From: Caulobacter soli
GTDB taxonomy: Bacteria; Pseudomonadota; Alphaproteobacteria; Caulobacterales; Caulobacteraceae
Direction of reading: 5' to 3'
Length of the DNA stretch: 64,000 nt
Assembly: GCF_011045195.1 (NCBI RefSeq)
Contig: NZ_CP049199.1
Location: 1,364,001 to 1,428,000, forward strand
Shown here piece after piece: positions 24,077 to 31,572 of the stretch. The notes below the pieces were generated by a model, which worked only from the letters and a program-made list of their open reading frames with translations, searched no databases and had not been told where the DNA came from. Numbering within the stretch: the first letter of the stretch is position 1; each line of letters opens with the position of its first letter. The position numbers and the translations under genes were made by a program.

Positions 24077-24988
24077 TCACCCCGCCAGGAACGCCTCCAC
24101 CTCGCGCCGGCTGGGCATGGACGGCGCGGCGCCGGCCTTCTGGACCGAGAGCGCCGCGGCGGCGTTGGCGTGTTCGACGGCCTCGCGCAGGTCCATGCCG
24201 GCGGCGAGGCACGCGGCCAGGGCGCCGCAGAAGCAGTCGCCGGCCCCCGTGGTGTCGACCGCCTTGACCTTGCGGCCCTCGACCAGGAACGCCTCGTCGC
24301 GGCGCACGGTGGCCACGCCGGCCGAGCCGAGGGTGACGATCACTGTCTGGTCCGGACGGCTCATCAGCTTGCGCGAAACGCGCGAAACCTCTTCCAGCCG
24401 CGTCGGCTCATGGTCGAGCCGGGCGTAGGTGGCCAGTTCGGTCTGGTTGAGGATCAGGATGTCGGTCAGCGGGAACAGCGCCGCGCCCTGGGGCAGGGCG
24501 GGGGCGGCGTTCAGAATCCGCAGGGCGCCCTTGGCGACGCCGGCCCGGAACAGGGCCTCGATGGCCGGGGCGGGGGTCTCCAGCTGGCACAGCAGCACGC
24601 GCTGGCCCTCCAGCGCCGTGACGGCCACGTGCTGGGGCGTCAGGGTGGCGTTGGCGCCGCTGGTGACGACGATCATGTTCTCGCCGCTGGACGACACCCA
24701 GACATGGGCTTGGCCCGTCGGGATCGACGGCAGCTCGCTGACGTCGGAGACCTGCACGCCATAGCCGGCCAGCTTGGCCTTCAGGCTGGGGCCGCTGTCC
24801 TCCTTGCCGACCGCGCCCATCAGGCGGGTGGGCGCGCCGAAGCGGGCGGCGGCGACCGCCTGGTTGGCGCCCTTGCCGCCGGGAAACAGCTCCAGCGAGA
24901 TGCCGGCCACGGTCTCGCCCGGCCGCGGCAGGTCGTCGACCCGCGCCACGGCGTCCAGATTGATCGACCCCAGTACGAAAACGCCCAT
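24077..24988 (-). CDS. rbsK: Ribokinase (PfkB family)
   Basis: A 303-aa sugar kinase that phosphorylates D-ribose at O5. The PfkB signatures are present: the N-terminal GSINLDAVARVDDLPRPGET and GGKGANQAVAAARFG, and the C-terminal DTTGAGDCFCGALAA with the catalytic Asp in GAGD. The start at 24988 (MGVFVLGSINLD) is 12 nt downstream of the fliP stop, with AGAAGAAGAG as the ribosome site inside that gap, so it appears to be the last gene of the fliO-fliP transcript, an unexpected metabolic passenger in a flagellar operon. Cytoplasmic. Confidence 0.88.
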   Translation of the reverse strand: MGVFVLGSINLDAVARVDDLPRPGETVAGISLELFPGGKGANQAVAAARFGAPTRLMGAVGKEDSGPSLKAKLAGYGVQVSDVSELPSIPTGQAHVWVSSSGENMIVVTSGANATLTPQHVAVTALEGQRVLLCQLETPAPAIEALFRAGVAKGALRILNAAPALPQGAALFPLTDILILNQTELATYARLDHEPTRLEEVSRVSRKLMSRPDQTVIVTLGSAGVATVRRDEAFLVEGRKVKAVDTTGAGDCFCGALAACLAAGMDLREAVEHANAAAALSVQKAGAAPSMPSRREVEAFLAG

Positions 24989-25000
24989 GACTCTTCTTCT

Positions 25001-25801
25001 TTACCCGCCCCCAGACCCACGCTGGAAGCTTTCGACCAGACTGCCGGCGACGAGTCGCCAGCCGTCCACTAGCACGAAGAAGATCAGCTTGAACGGCAGG
25101 CTGACCGTCGCGGGCGGCAACATCATCATACCCATGCTCATCAGCACGCTGGCGACCACCAGGTCGATGACCAGGAACGGGATGAACAGCAGGAAGCCGA
25201 TCTCGAAGGCGCGCTTCAGCTCCGAGATCATGAAGGCCGGCGTCACCACCTTCAGCGGCGTGTCGACGGCGGTCTTGGGCTTTTCGATCTTCGACAGGCG
25301 GATGAACAGGGCCAGGTCGTCCTGGTCGACCTGGCGCAGCATGAACACCTTGACCGGGGCGGTGGCGGCGTCGAACGCCTCGGGCATCTCGATCTGCTTG
25401 TCCAGCAGCGGCTTGACGCCATCGGCATACGACTTCTCGAAGGTCGGGCCCATGACGATGGCGGTCAGGAACAGCGCCAGGCTGATGAGCACCGGGTTGG
25501 GCGGGCTCTGCTGGATGCCGATGGCGGTGCGCAGCAGGCCCAGCACCACCACGATTCGCACGAACGAGGTGGTCATGACCACGATCGACGGCGCCAGGCT
25601 TAGCACGGTCAGCAGGCCCACCATCTGCACGACGCGCTCGGACAGGCCCGCGCCGGTGCCCAGGTCGACATTGATCGCCGACTGGGCCGTGGCCACGGCG
25701 GGGCCGAGCACGGTGATCAGTCCGGCCAGCACCGAGATGATCGCGGCCTGGCGAAGGTCCTTGGGGTCGGCGCCCGTGACGAGCTTGATCAAACGGCGCA
25801 T
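25001..25801 (-). CDS. fliP: Flagellar type III export gate protein FliP
   Basis: A 266-aa membrane protein of the flagellar export gate core (FliP5-FliQ4-FliR1). It has a cleavable N-terminal signal sequence typical of FliP, and the signature segments MTTSFVRIVVVLGLLRTAIG, PPNPVLISLALFLT and ELKRAFEIGFLLFIPFLVIDLVVASVLMSMGMMMLPP. The ATG at 25801 overlaps the fliO stop by one base (TGATG), indicating coupling. fliQ and fliR are encoded 17 kb away in the same window. Confidence 0.96.
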   Translation of the reverse strand: MRRLIKLVTGADPKDLRQAAIISVLAGLITVLGPAVATAQSAINVDLGTGAGLSERVVQMVGLLTVLSLAPSIVVMTTSFVRIVVVLGLLRTAIGIQQSPPNPVLISLALFLTAIVMGPTFEKSYADGVKPLLDKQIEMPEAFDAATAPVKVFMLRQVDQDDLALFIRLSKIEKPKTAVDTPLKVVTPAFMISELKRAFEIGFLLFIPFLVIDLVVASVLMSMGMMMLPPATVSLPFKLIFFVLVDGWRLVAGSLVESFQRGSGGG

Positions 25802-26124
25802 CAGACCACGATCTCCCCAGAAGACTTCGGCGAGGCTTTGGGCGGGGCGGGGGCCTTCTTGGGCCTCTTCGGACCCCAGTCCAGCAGTTGGCCCTCGCCG
25901 AGCATCAGCAGGCGCTCCTCGCCGTCCAGGGTGAACAGCACCAGGCGGCGGGTGGGGTCCAGGACCAGGGTCTCGACCACCTGCAGGCGGCGGTCCCTGC
26001 GCAGGGTGGTGATGCGCGCCAGGGCGTCGGGCCCGAACTTGCGCAGGGCCACCCCGGCCAGCCCGACCAGGCCCAGGGTGACGGCCAGGGCGGCGACGGC
26101 GCGGATCAGTTCGAAGATGTCCAT
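25801..26124 (-). CDS. fliO: Flagellar biosynthesis protein FliO
   Basis: A 107-aa protein with a single N-terminal transmembrane helix (about residues 6-27, LIRAVAALAVTLGLVGLAGVA) followed by the cytoplasmic FliO domain (RRLQVVETLVLDPTRRLVLFTLDGEERLLMLGEG) and a Lys/Pro-rich tail. FliO assists assembly of the FliP ring. The ATG at 26124 was chosen because the helix begins at residue 4 or 5. It is first in the leftward fliO-fliP-rbsK unit and divergent from flgB across a CtrA box. Confidence 0.88.
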   Translation of the reverse strand: MDIFELIRAVAALAVTLGLVGLAGVALRKFGPDALARITTLRRDRRLQVVETLVLDPTRRLVLFTLDGEERLLMLGEGQLLDWGPKRPKKAPAPPKASPKSSGEIVV

Positions 26125-26215
26125 GGCGCCTAGTCGAAAGGAGCGAAGATGAGTCGCGAAGGAGAATAGCGCAGGGCGCGACGCGGAGCCGCACCCCTGA
26201 TGTGCAGCAGGGTTC

Positions 26216-26230
26216 TTAATGCCCAATTAA
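26216..26230. promoter_or_regulatory. Perfect CtrA box between fliO and flgB
   Basis: TTAA-TGCCCAA-TTAA, an exact match to the CtrA consensus TTAA-N7-TTAA, followed by CC. It lies 16 nt before the flgB start and 92 nt before the fliO start in the divergent promoter region. Confidence 0.8.
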
Positions 26231-26245
26231 CCCTGTTTCTTCACC

Positions 26246-26704
26246 ATGAGCGACATGGGTCCCGATGACATTCCCCTCTTTGCGATGCTCAAGAGCCGCA
26301 TGGGCTATCTGTCCCAGCGGCAGAAGGTCATCGCCCAGAACGTGGCCAACGCCGACACGCCCGAGTACCAGCCGCGCGACCTGAAGGCCTACAGCTTCAA
26401 GGCGACGCTGGACCAGCAGTCCGAGGGCCAGCCCTATCGCGGCGGCGTGGTGTCGCCGACGGCGACCAACGGCGTGCAGATGATGGCCACCAGCGCCGCC
26501 CACATGGCGCCGGCCAAGACGATCAGCCCGTGGCGCTCGCCCGAACAGGCCGACAGCGAGACCACGCTGGACGGCAATTCGGTGACCCTCGAGGACCAGA
26601 TGCTGAAGATGACCGACGCGCGCATGAACTACGACGCGGCGGTCGGCTTCTACCAGAAGTCCATGGCGCTGCTGAAGACGTCCACGCGCCGGCCCGGCGG
26701 CTAA
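26246..26704 (+). CDS. flgB: Flagellar proximal rod protein FlgB
   Basis: A 152-aa rod component. The N-terminal flagellar rod signature is present (LKSRMGYLSQRQKVIAQNVANADTP split over residues 13-37), with the C-terminal amphipathic helix DQMLKMTDARMNYDAAVGFYQKSMALLKT. Exported through the type III apparatus and assembled above the MS ring. It opens the flgB-flgC-fliE operon, whose genes are 12 nt apart, directly downstream of the CtrA box. Confidence 0.95.
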   Translation: MSDMGPDDIPLFAMLKSRMGYLSQRQKVIAQNVANADTPEYQPRDLKAYSFKATLDQQSEGQPYRGGVVSPTATNGVQMMATSAAHMAPAKTISPWRSPEQADSETTLDGNSVTLEDQMLKMTDARMNYDAAVGFYQKSMALLKTSTRRPGG

Positions 26705-26716
26705 GGAGTAGTCTAG

Positions 26717-27136
26717 ATGACCGAGATCCGCTCCCAGTCCATGGCCACCATGGCCATCGCCGCCAGCGCCCTGAAGGCCCAGCAGGGCCGCATGCGGGTG
26801 ATCGCCGAGAACATCGCCAACGCCAACTCCACCGCCCGCACGGCCGGCGGCGACCCCTATCGCCGCCAGGTGCCGGTGTTCAAGCCGACCCAGGTGGCCG
26901 GCGGCGAGGGGGTGTCGATGGCCAAGGTCGATCCCGACCGCAGCGACTTCCGCACCGAATACGATCCCGGCAACCCGGCCGCCGACGCCAAGGGCTACGT
27001 CAAGCTGCCGAACGTCGACACCCTGGTCGAGGCGCTGGACATGAAGGAGGCGCAACGCGCCTACGAAGCTAACATGAACGTCATCGAGACGTCGCGCGCC
27101 ATGGAATCGCGCACGCTCGACATCCTGCGCAAGTAA
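26717..27136 (+). CDS. flgC: Flagellar proximal rod protein FlgC
   Basis: A 139-aa rod protein. It shows the rod/hook signature near the N-terminus (ASALKAQQGRMRVIAENIANANST) and the C-terminal heptad region DMKEAQRAYEANMNVIETSRAMESRTLDILRK. Forms the proximal rod with FlgB and FlgF. It starts 12 nt after flgB and is followed by fliE with the same spacing. Confidence 0.96.
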   Translation: MTEIRSQSMATMAIAASALKAQQGRMRVIAENIANANSTARTAGGDPYRRQVPVFKPTQVAGGEGVSMAKVDPDRSDFRTEYDPGNPAADAKGYVKLPNVDTLVEALDMKEAQRAYEANMNVIETSRAMESRTLDILRK

Positions 27137-27148
27137 GGGACCTAGGCG

Positions 27149-27457
27149 ATGATCACCGCGCTCGCGGCCGCCAAGGCCTATGCCGCCCAGGGTTCGATGG
27201 CGACGCCTTCGCTGGGCGGAGTCGGCGAGGCCAAGAAGGGCATGGACTTCGGCGCGATGGTGCGGTCGGCCATGACCGACACCCTGCACCAGACCCGCGC
27301 GGCCGAAACCAAGATGGCTCAGCAGGCGTCCGGCAAGGCCGAACTGATCGACGTCGTCACCGCCATCTCCTCGGCCGAGGCCAGCCTCGACACGGTGATG
27401 GCCGTGCGCGACCAGGTGATCTCGGCCTACCAGGAAATCATGCGGATGCCGATCTAG
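27149..27457 (+). CDS. fliE: Flagellar hook-basal body complex protein FliE
   Basis: A 102-aa protein connecting the MS ring to the proximal rod and one of the first substrates of the export gate. The C-terminal half has the family pattern [36 protein letters not shown], here distributed over residues 67-102. Last of the flgB-flgC-fliE unit; fliQ, which often follows fliE in this family, is instead at 42136. Confidence 0.95.
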   Translation: MITALAAAKAYAAQGSMATPSLGGVGEAKKGMDFGAMVRSAMTDTLHQTRAAETKMAQQASGKAELIDVVTAISSAEASLDTVMAVRDQVISAYQEIMRMPI

Positions 27458-27502
27458 CGGCGCGGCTAGGCGGAGTCTGGCGAGCTTGCTAGCAAACCCA
27501 CC

Positions 27503-28204
27503 ATGCGCATCCTTCTTGATCGGTTCTATGATTTGCACCGACGGCTTTGGGGCCGCTACAGCCTCGATGATCCGCGCCCTATCGCGCTCGCGGCCCCCTA
27601 CACGTTCCCCCTGCCATCCGAGGCCGAGGGGCAAGCCTTAACACCTGGCGAACTGGTCAAGCTGATGTTCCGCAGCGACCCACCTGGCCGCAAGTGGGAC
27701 GCGGAGCGGATGTGGGTGAAGGTGACCGAGGTGTCGCCGGATGGCCTGGTCGGCGTGTTGGACAACGATCCGTACGACATGCCGCAACTGAGGGCCGGCG
27801 CCCGTATCGCTTTTCAAGCCCATCATGTGATCGATATCGAGTGGGGCGACGCGGCCAAGGGCGCGATGTTTGTCGCGCCGCAAAGGCAGATATGGGACCG
27901 CTGCATGGTCGATCGCTGTGTGATCGAAGAAGGCGTCGCGGTATCCTACGTCTATCGCGAGACGCCTGACCTAGATCAGGAAGACGACAAGTTTCCGGAT
28001 AGCGGTTGGCGAGTGCGCGGTGACTGGCGAGGCCTCACTGACGATGAGATCGACGCGCGCGAAGTCGACTACGTGGCCATCGGCGTTGTCCTGAACAAGG
28101 ACGATAGCTGGCTGCACCTGTTGCATGAACCGGTTGGCTCTGCGTTCATCCGCGACTTCGAGACGGACCTTTTCGTTCGGGAAGAGGATAGGCCCGAAGG
28201 CTGA
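27503..28204 (+). CDS. DUF2314/DUF2185 protein
   Basis: A 233-aa soluble protein. The first half (KLMFRSDPPGRKWDAERMWVKV, then LVGVLDNDPYDMPQLRAG) matches the DUF2314 pattern; the second (CMVDRCVIEEGVAVSYVYRE, DSGWRVRGDW, YVAIGVVLNKDDSWL) matches DUF2185, a domain also found among predicted immunity proteins of polymorphic toxin systems. No partner toxin lies nearby. It starts 45 nt after fliE and could be read from the same transcript, though a flagellar role is unlikely. Function unknown. Confidence 0.7.
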   Translation: MRILLDRFYDLHRRLWGRYSLDDPRPIALAAPYTFPLPSEAEGQALTPGELVKLMFRSDPPGRKWDAERMWVKVTEVSPDGLVGVLDNDPYDMPQLRAGARIAFQAHHVIDIEWGDAAKGAMFVAPQRQIWDRCMVDRCVIEEGVAVSYVYRETPDLDQEDDKFPDSGWRVRGDWRGLTDDEIDAREVDYVAIGVVLNKDDSWLHLLHEPVGSAFIRDFETDLFVREEDRPEG

Positions 28205-28236
28205 TCATCCGCGCCGCCGCTATAAAGCCCGACGCC

Positions 28237-28566
28237 TCACGCGCCGCTGGCGTCCACGACGATGGCGACCGTCTTGCCGCGCGACAGCGGGTCCCATCCC
28301 GCCGCCATGGCCGAGGCGATGGCCTTGGCCACCAGTTCCGGGGCGATCTGCGAAGGCTTCAGCTGCGGCGCGCCGTAGCGGGGCTGCGGGCCGGGCGGAA
28401 ACTCCATCACCGCTTCGCGCTGGGCTTCCTTGTGACGGGCGGCGATCGCCATGCCGTGCCGCTCGTTGCCGTCGCTGGACCAGCCCGGCTGGCGATGAAG
28501 CCGCCAGACGAACGGTTCTCCACCGACTTCGATCTCAAATTCAGGAGTTTGCTTGGTTCGCGCCAT
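28237..28566 (-). CDS. Hypothetical protein
   Basis: A 109-aa soluble protein starting MARTKQTPEFEIEVGGEPFVWRL, with WSSDGNERHGMAIAARH in the middle and a C-terminal GKTVAIVVDA strand. No known family is recognised. Codon use is like the surrounding chromosome. It converges with the DUF2314/DUF2185 gene, leaving 32 nt between stops, and its promoter faces the AT-rich region that precedes the DUF6602 gene. Confidence 0.6.
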   Translation of the reverse strand: MARTKQTPEFEIEVGGEPFVWRLHRQPGWSSDGNERHGMAIAARHKEAQREAVMEFPPGPQPRYGAPQLKPSQIAPELVAKAIASAMAAGWDPLSRGKTVAIVVDASGA

Positions 28567-28851
28567 GCAAGGGGTTTAGCGCGGCGAGCACGTTCAGACC
28601 ATCCCGATGGCGAGTCTTGCCCTGATCGCGTCGATGAGTGGCGACTTGAGGGAGAGTCTTTCGTAGGGTGGTGGCAGTTCGGGTATATTTCAGGTGTAGA
28701 ATTTTTTAGGGCGATTTAGGCGGAAATTTCTCCATTTTTTGCAAAGTAAAGTGAGGGAAATTCTTAACGAAGCTAGGGAAAACTTCTTGTAACGTTCCCG
28801 TCTAATCACTTGGAACGCTCTATGATTATGGTCGCCTAGGGGTAATTTTCT

Positions 28852-29763
28852 ATGGCTAACAAAGTTGGCAAAATCGATTTGCCTGGCCTTTTCGAAGCCG
28901 AGCGCAAGCGTTTGATCAATGCGGTCAGTCAGGGCGACATTCTACACAAGACCAACAACCTTCGAGAGGCTGGCGCCAGGCTTGAGGCCGAGTTTCGGGA
29001 CTTCTTGGGGAGTCGTGTGCCGCCACGGTTTCAAGTTCAAGCTGGTTACCTATTCGACGCCCAATCGACTTGCACGCCTCAGATCGATGCTATCGTCATT
29101 GACGGCGATCAGGCGCATGAAGTCATGCGTTCCGAAGGTGCGGTCTACGTTCCCTATCCGAGCGGTGTTGTAGTTGTCGAAATTAAGAATTCAGCAGGGG
29201 CGATAAAATCTAGCCTCGGACAGCTATCGAAAACGCTTACCGCCATTAAGGCCATGCAGAAGCTCGGTGCGGCCGCCCTCCAGGCCGCTGGGCGGCGAGG
29301 GCGCGCGGTCGCGCCAAGCGCGGTGATCACCGTTGGCGACAAGGTTGCAGCAATCTCGAAACCTGACCTCGCTGGTGGGCCGTTGTCAGTTCTTGTTATC
29401 GGCTCGACCGGGAAAACATCCCCTGTGACCTTTCGTTCGGCTTATAATTCTGTGAATAACCCTCCAGATTATCTTATAATATTAGATAAAGGGGTCATCA
29501 TTACGCGCTATAGTCAGGATTTCAAATTTCCATCTCTTCAATTTCATCAATACGGTTTCGCTGGGCCTTGGGGAATATTTTCATCAAATGATGAATCTTA
29601 TCCGGAAGGTCGCGCACTCTTGTGGCTCTACGCGGCAATCGCCGATTACTTGAATCTCTTTGCACACGATGGCGAAGGCGGCATTGCGCCGTTTACGCAG
29701 CAAATAGCAAAGGATTTTCCGCTTACGCTGAAGTCTGATCTATCATCCGCTAAAACGTGGTGA
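28852..29763 (+). CDS. DUF6602 protein with PD-(D/E)XK nuclease-like motif
   Basis: A 303-aa protein in an AT-rich stretch, especially after residue 200, unlike the flanking chromosome and suggesting acquisition. Residues 47-112 hold a restriction-endonuclease-like core: Glu47 in LEAEFRDFL, QIDAIVID (Asp79) and VVVVEIKNS (Glu110, Lys112), the D-x(n)-ExK pattern of PD-(D/E)XK enzymes. This is the DUF6602 arrangement as I recall it. No methylase or helicase partner is adjacent, so it is a solitary candidate defence or mobile-element nuclease. The ATG follows a weak GGGGTAATTTTCT leader. Confidence 0.68.
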   Translation: MANKVGKIDLPGLFEAERKRLINAVSQGDILHKTNNLREAGARLEAEFRDFLGSRVPPRFQVQAGYLFDAQSTCTPQIDAIVIDGDQAHEVMRSEGAVYVPYPSGVVVVEIKNSAGAIKSSLGQLSKTLTAIKAMQKLGAAALQAAGRRGRAVAPSAVITVGDKVAAISKPDLAGGPLSVLVIGSTGKTSPVTFRSAYNSVNNPPDYLIILDKGVIITRYSQDFKFPSLQFHQYGFAGPWGIFSSNDESYPEGRALLWLYAAIADYLNLFAHDGEGGIAPFTQQIAKDFPLTLKSDLSSAKTW

Positions 29764-30403
29764 TCTGGCGACCATCTTGAATGAATATCTCAGCGTTAAC
29801 CGATGGCATCCAGCGTTGCTAAGGGTCGCTTAGAGACCTGCGTGCAGAATAGGGATGGTGGCTGGCGCTATAGGTACAAACTAACGCCCGTCGCTCCCGG
29901 GGTTTTTCTCCCGCAAAAACAACACCGAAAGTTCCCTTATCCTCCCCCTCTCGCGCCCACGGCATAATCACCGCACCACAAGGCGATGGGGAGGGCGCTA
30001 AGGCCTGCGACCTTCGCGGCCTTGGGGTGCGGTCGAGCGGGCGTGCTCGTCGGCGGTGGTTCCGAGAGGAGCCGCCAACCTCATCCATCTGGTGCCGGCC
30101 GGGCCTGGAACACAGATACGGCGTTGGATGAGGGCCGGCGAGGCGACAGGTTTGCGGTGACGCAGGCGTTCCGGGACCGGGCCACGCGAGCCCGGTCCGC
30201 CCGTCGGGGGCTAAGACTGGCGAGGTCCGAACAGGGCCGATCGCCGGGCGCTCCCGGATAACGATCGCGCGGAGCGTCGGTCCTGGTCGAAACGGTATTT
30301 CTTCAAACAGCTTCCGGGCCTGGCCCGGCGCTCCGCAGCCCTCCCCGAACTTCAGCGGCCCGCCGCGTGAGGCGGCTAGGCCATGTCCTTAAGAAAAGGC
30401 GTT
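29764..30403. other. 640-nt region without genes, possible structured RNA inside
   Basis: No convincing coding frame. From 29985 to about 30275 the sequence is GC-rich with a chain of possible hairpins: AAGGCC...GGCCTT (30000-30023), GGCGG...CCGCC near 30051-30075, CCTCATCCA...TGGATGAGG (30079-30132), GGACCGGGC...GCCCGGTCC (30174-30198), and GGCGAGGTCC...TCGCC (30219-30244). The ends GGGAG (29989-29993) and CTCCC (30251-30255) can close the whole. A CATAAT element at 29963-29968 could be a -10 box. It does not match RNase P, tmRNA or SRP consensus sequences I know. Confidence 0.35.
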
Positions 30404-30658
30404 TCAGCGCGTGATCGTGATGCTCAGCGTGGGCAGCGTCGCGACCCAGGCCGCGCCCCAGGCCCAGGCCTGGTCGACCATCTGGTGGACGTCGATCATG
30501 CCGCGCGCCGTGGCGATCATGCCGCCCCAGACCACGGTGTTCAGCAGCACCATGGCCACCACGGCCCAGCGCAGGCGGGCGAGGGCGCGCTTCTGGGCGA
30601 GCGGGACGCGGGCTTCGAAGGGGCGGCCGAGAGTGAGCGTGTTGTGGGCGAAGGTCAT
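30404..30658 (-). CDS. Small single-pass membrane protein
   Basis: An 84-aa protein beginning MTFAHNTLTLGRPFEARVP with one strong transmembrane helix (LRWAVVAMVLLNTVVWGGMIAT, about residues 27-48) and a second weaker hydrophobic stretch near the C-terminus. GGAGA precedes the ATG at 30658; a longer frame to 30730 has no ribosome site. No family recognised. It is divergent from the ABC transporter operon at 30808. Confidence 0.6.
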   Translation of the reverse strand: MTFAHNTLTLGRPFEARVPLAQKRALARLRWAVVAMVLLNTVVWGGMIATARGMIDVHQMVDQAWAWGAAWVATLPTLSITITR

Positions 30659-30807
30659 GATCGGTCTCCGTGAGCCGTCTCCCGTCGCGTCGAACGCGCC
30701 GGGAATCAGCTGAAGCATTAGGCTTCCCACGCCGCGCGTTCTGACTGACTGTGACAGGACGCCCCTGCGACAGCACGTCCCTGTTCCCCTTGGCCTTCCG
30801 GAGCCGC

Positions 30808-31572
30808 ATGACCGACGCCATCGTTCTGGACCAGGTGCGCAAGGCCTATGACGGCCAGGTGGTTCTCCAGCCCACCAGTCTCTCCATCGCTCAGGGCCAG
30901 TTCGTGGCCCTGGTCGGCGGATCGGGGGCGGGCAAGACCACCCTGCTCAAGACCATCAACGGCCTGGTCGCGCCCGACGGAGGTCGGGTGCTGATCGACG
31001 GGGCGTCGACCGCCGACCTGGACGGCCCGACCCTGCGCCGGCGGATCGGCTACGTGTTCCAGGAGGTGGGCCTGTTTCCGCACCTGACCGTGGCCGAGAA
31101 CATCGGCATCGGCCCGACTCTACTGGGTTGGGAGCCGGCCATGATCGCCGCGCGGACCGCCGAACTGCTCGACTTGGTGGCCTTGCCGCCGGCGGTGGCG
31201 ACGCGTCGTCCCGCCGCCCTGTCCGGCGGCCAGCGCCAGCGGGTGGGCGTGGCGCGGGCCCTGGCGGCCAAGCCATCGATCCTGCTGATGGACGAGCCGT
31301 TCGGAGCGCTGGACTCGGTGACCCGCGTGGCCCTGGCCGACGACGTGCGCCGCCTTCACGACCAACTGCGCCTGACCACCGTGATGGTCACCCACGACAT
31401 CGCCGAGGCCGTGCTGCTGGCCGACCGCATCGTGGTGATGAGCCAGGGAAGGGTGATCGCCGACGACACGCCCCGATCGCTGCTGGCCGGCCATCCCGAC
31501 CCGGCCGTCGAGGCCCTGATGCAGGCCCCGCGTCGCCAGGCCGTTCGCATGCGGGAGATCGCCGGTGAATAA
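30808..31572 (+). CDS. ABC transporter ATPase, glycine betaine/choline (OpuCA-like)
   Basis: A 254-aa ABC ATPase. The Walker A motif GGSGAGKTT (residues 37-45), signature LSGGQRQRVGVARAL, Walker B ILLMDEPFGALDS and the switch His in VMVTHD are complete; the tail is short and lacks the CBS pair of ProV/OpuA ATPases. With the fused permease/binding protein that follows it forms an importer for an osmoprotectant such as glycine betaine or choline. The ATG at 30808 is preferred over a frame extension to 30751. Its 3' end overlaps the next gene by 8 nt. Confidence 0.85.
   Translation: MTDAIVLDQVRKAYDGQVVLQPTSLSIAQGQFVALVGGSGAGKTTLLKTINGLVAPDGGRVLIDGASTADLDGPTLRRRIGYVFQEVGLFPHLTVAENIGIGPTLLGWEPAMIAARTAELLDLVALPPAVATRRPAALSGGQRQRVGVARALAAKPSILLMDEPFGALDSVTRVALADDVRRLHDQLRLTTVMVTHDIAEAVLLADRIVVMSQGRVIADDTPRSLLAGHPDPAVEALMQAPRRQAVRMREIAGE

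Noticed and set aside
25802..26194. In-frame extension of fliP over fliO
   Set aside because: The extension is out of frame with the real FliO protein and is Arg/Pro/Gly-rich; FliP signal peptide starts at 25801.
29985..30275. RNase P RNA, tmRNA or SRP RNA
   Set aside because: No GAGGAAAGTCCGG, tag-peptide coding segment or GGTCAGGTCCGGAAGG-type core is present, so none of these names was applied.
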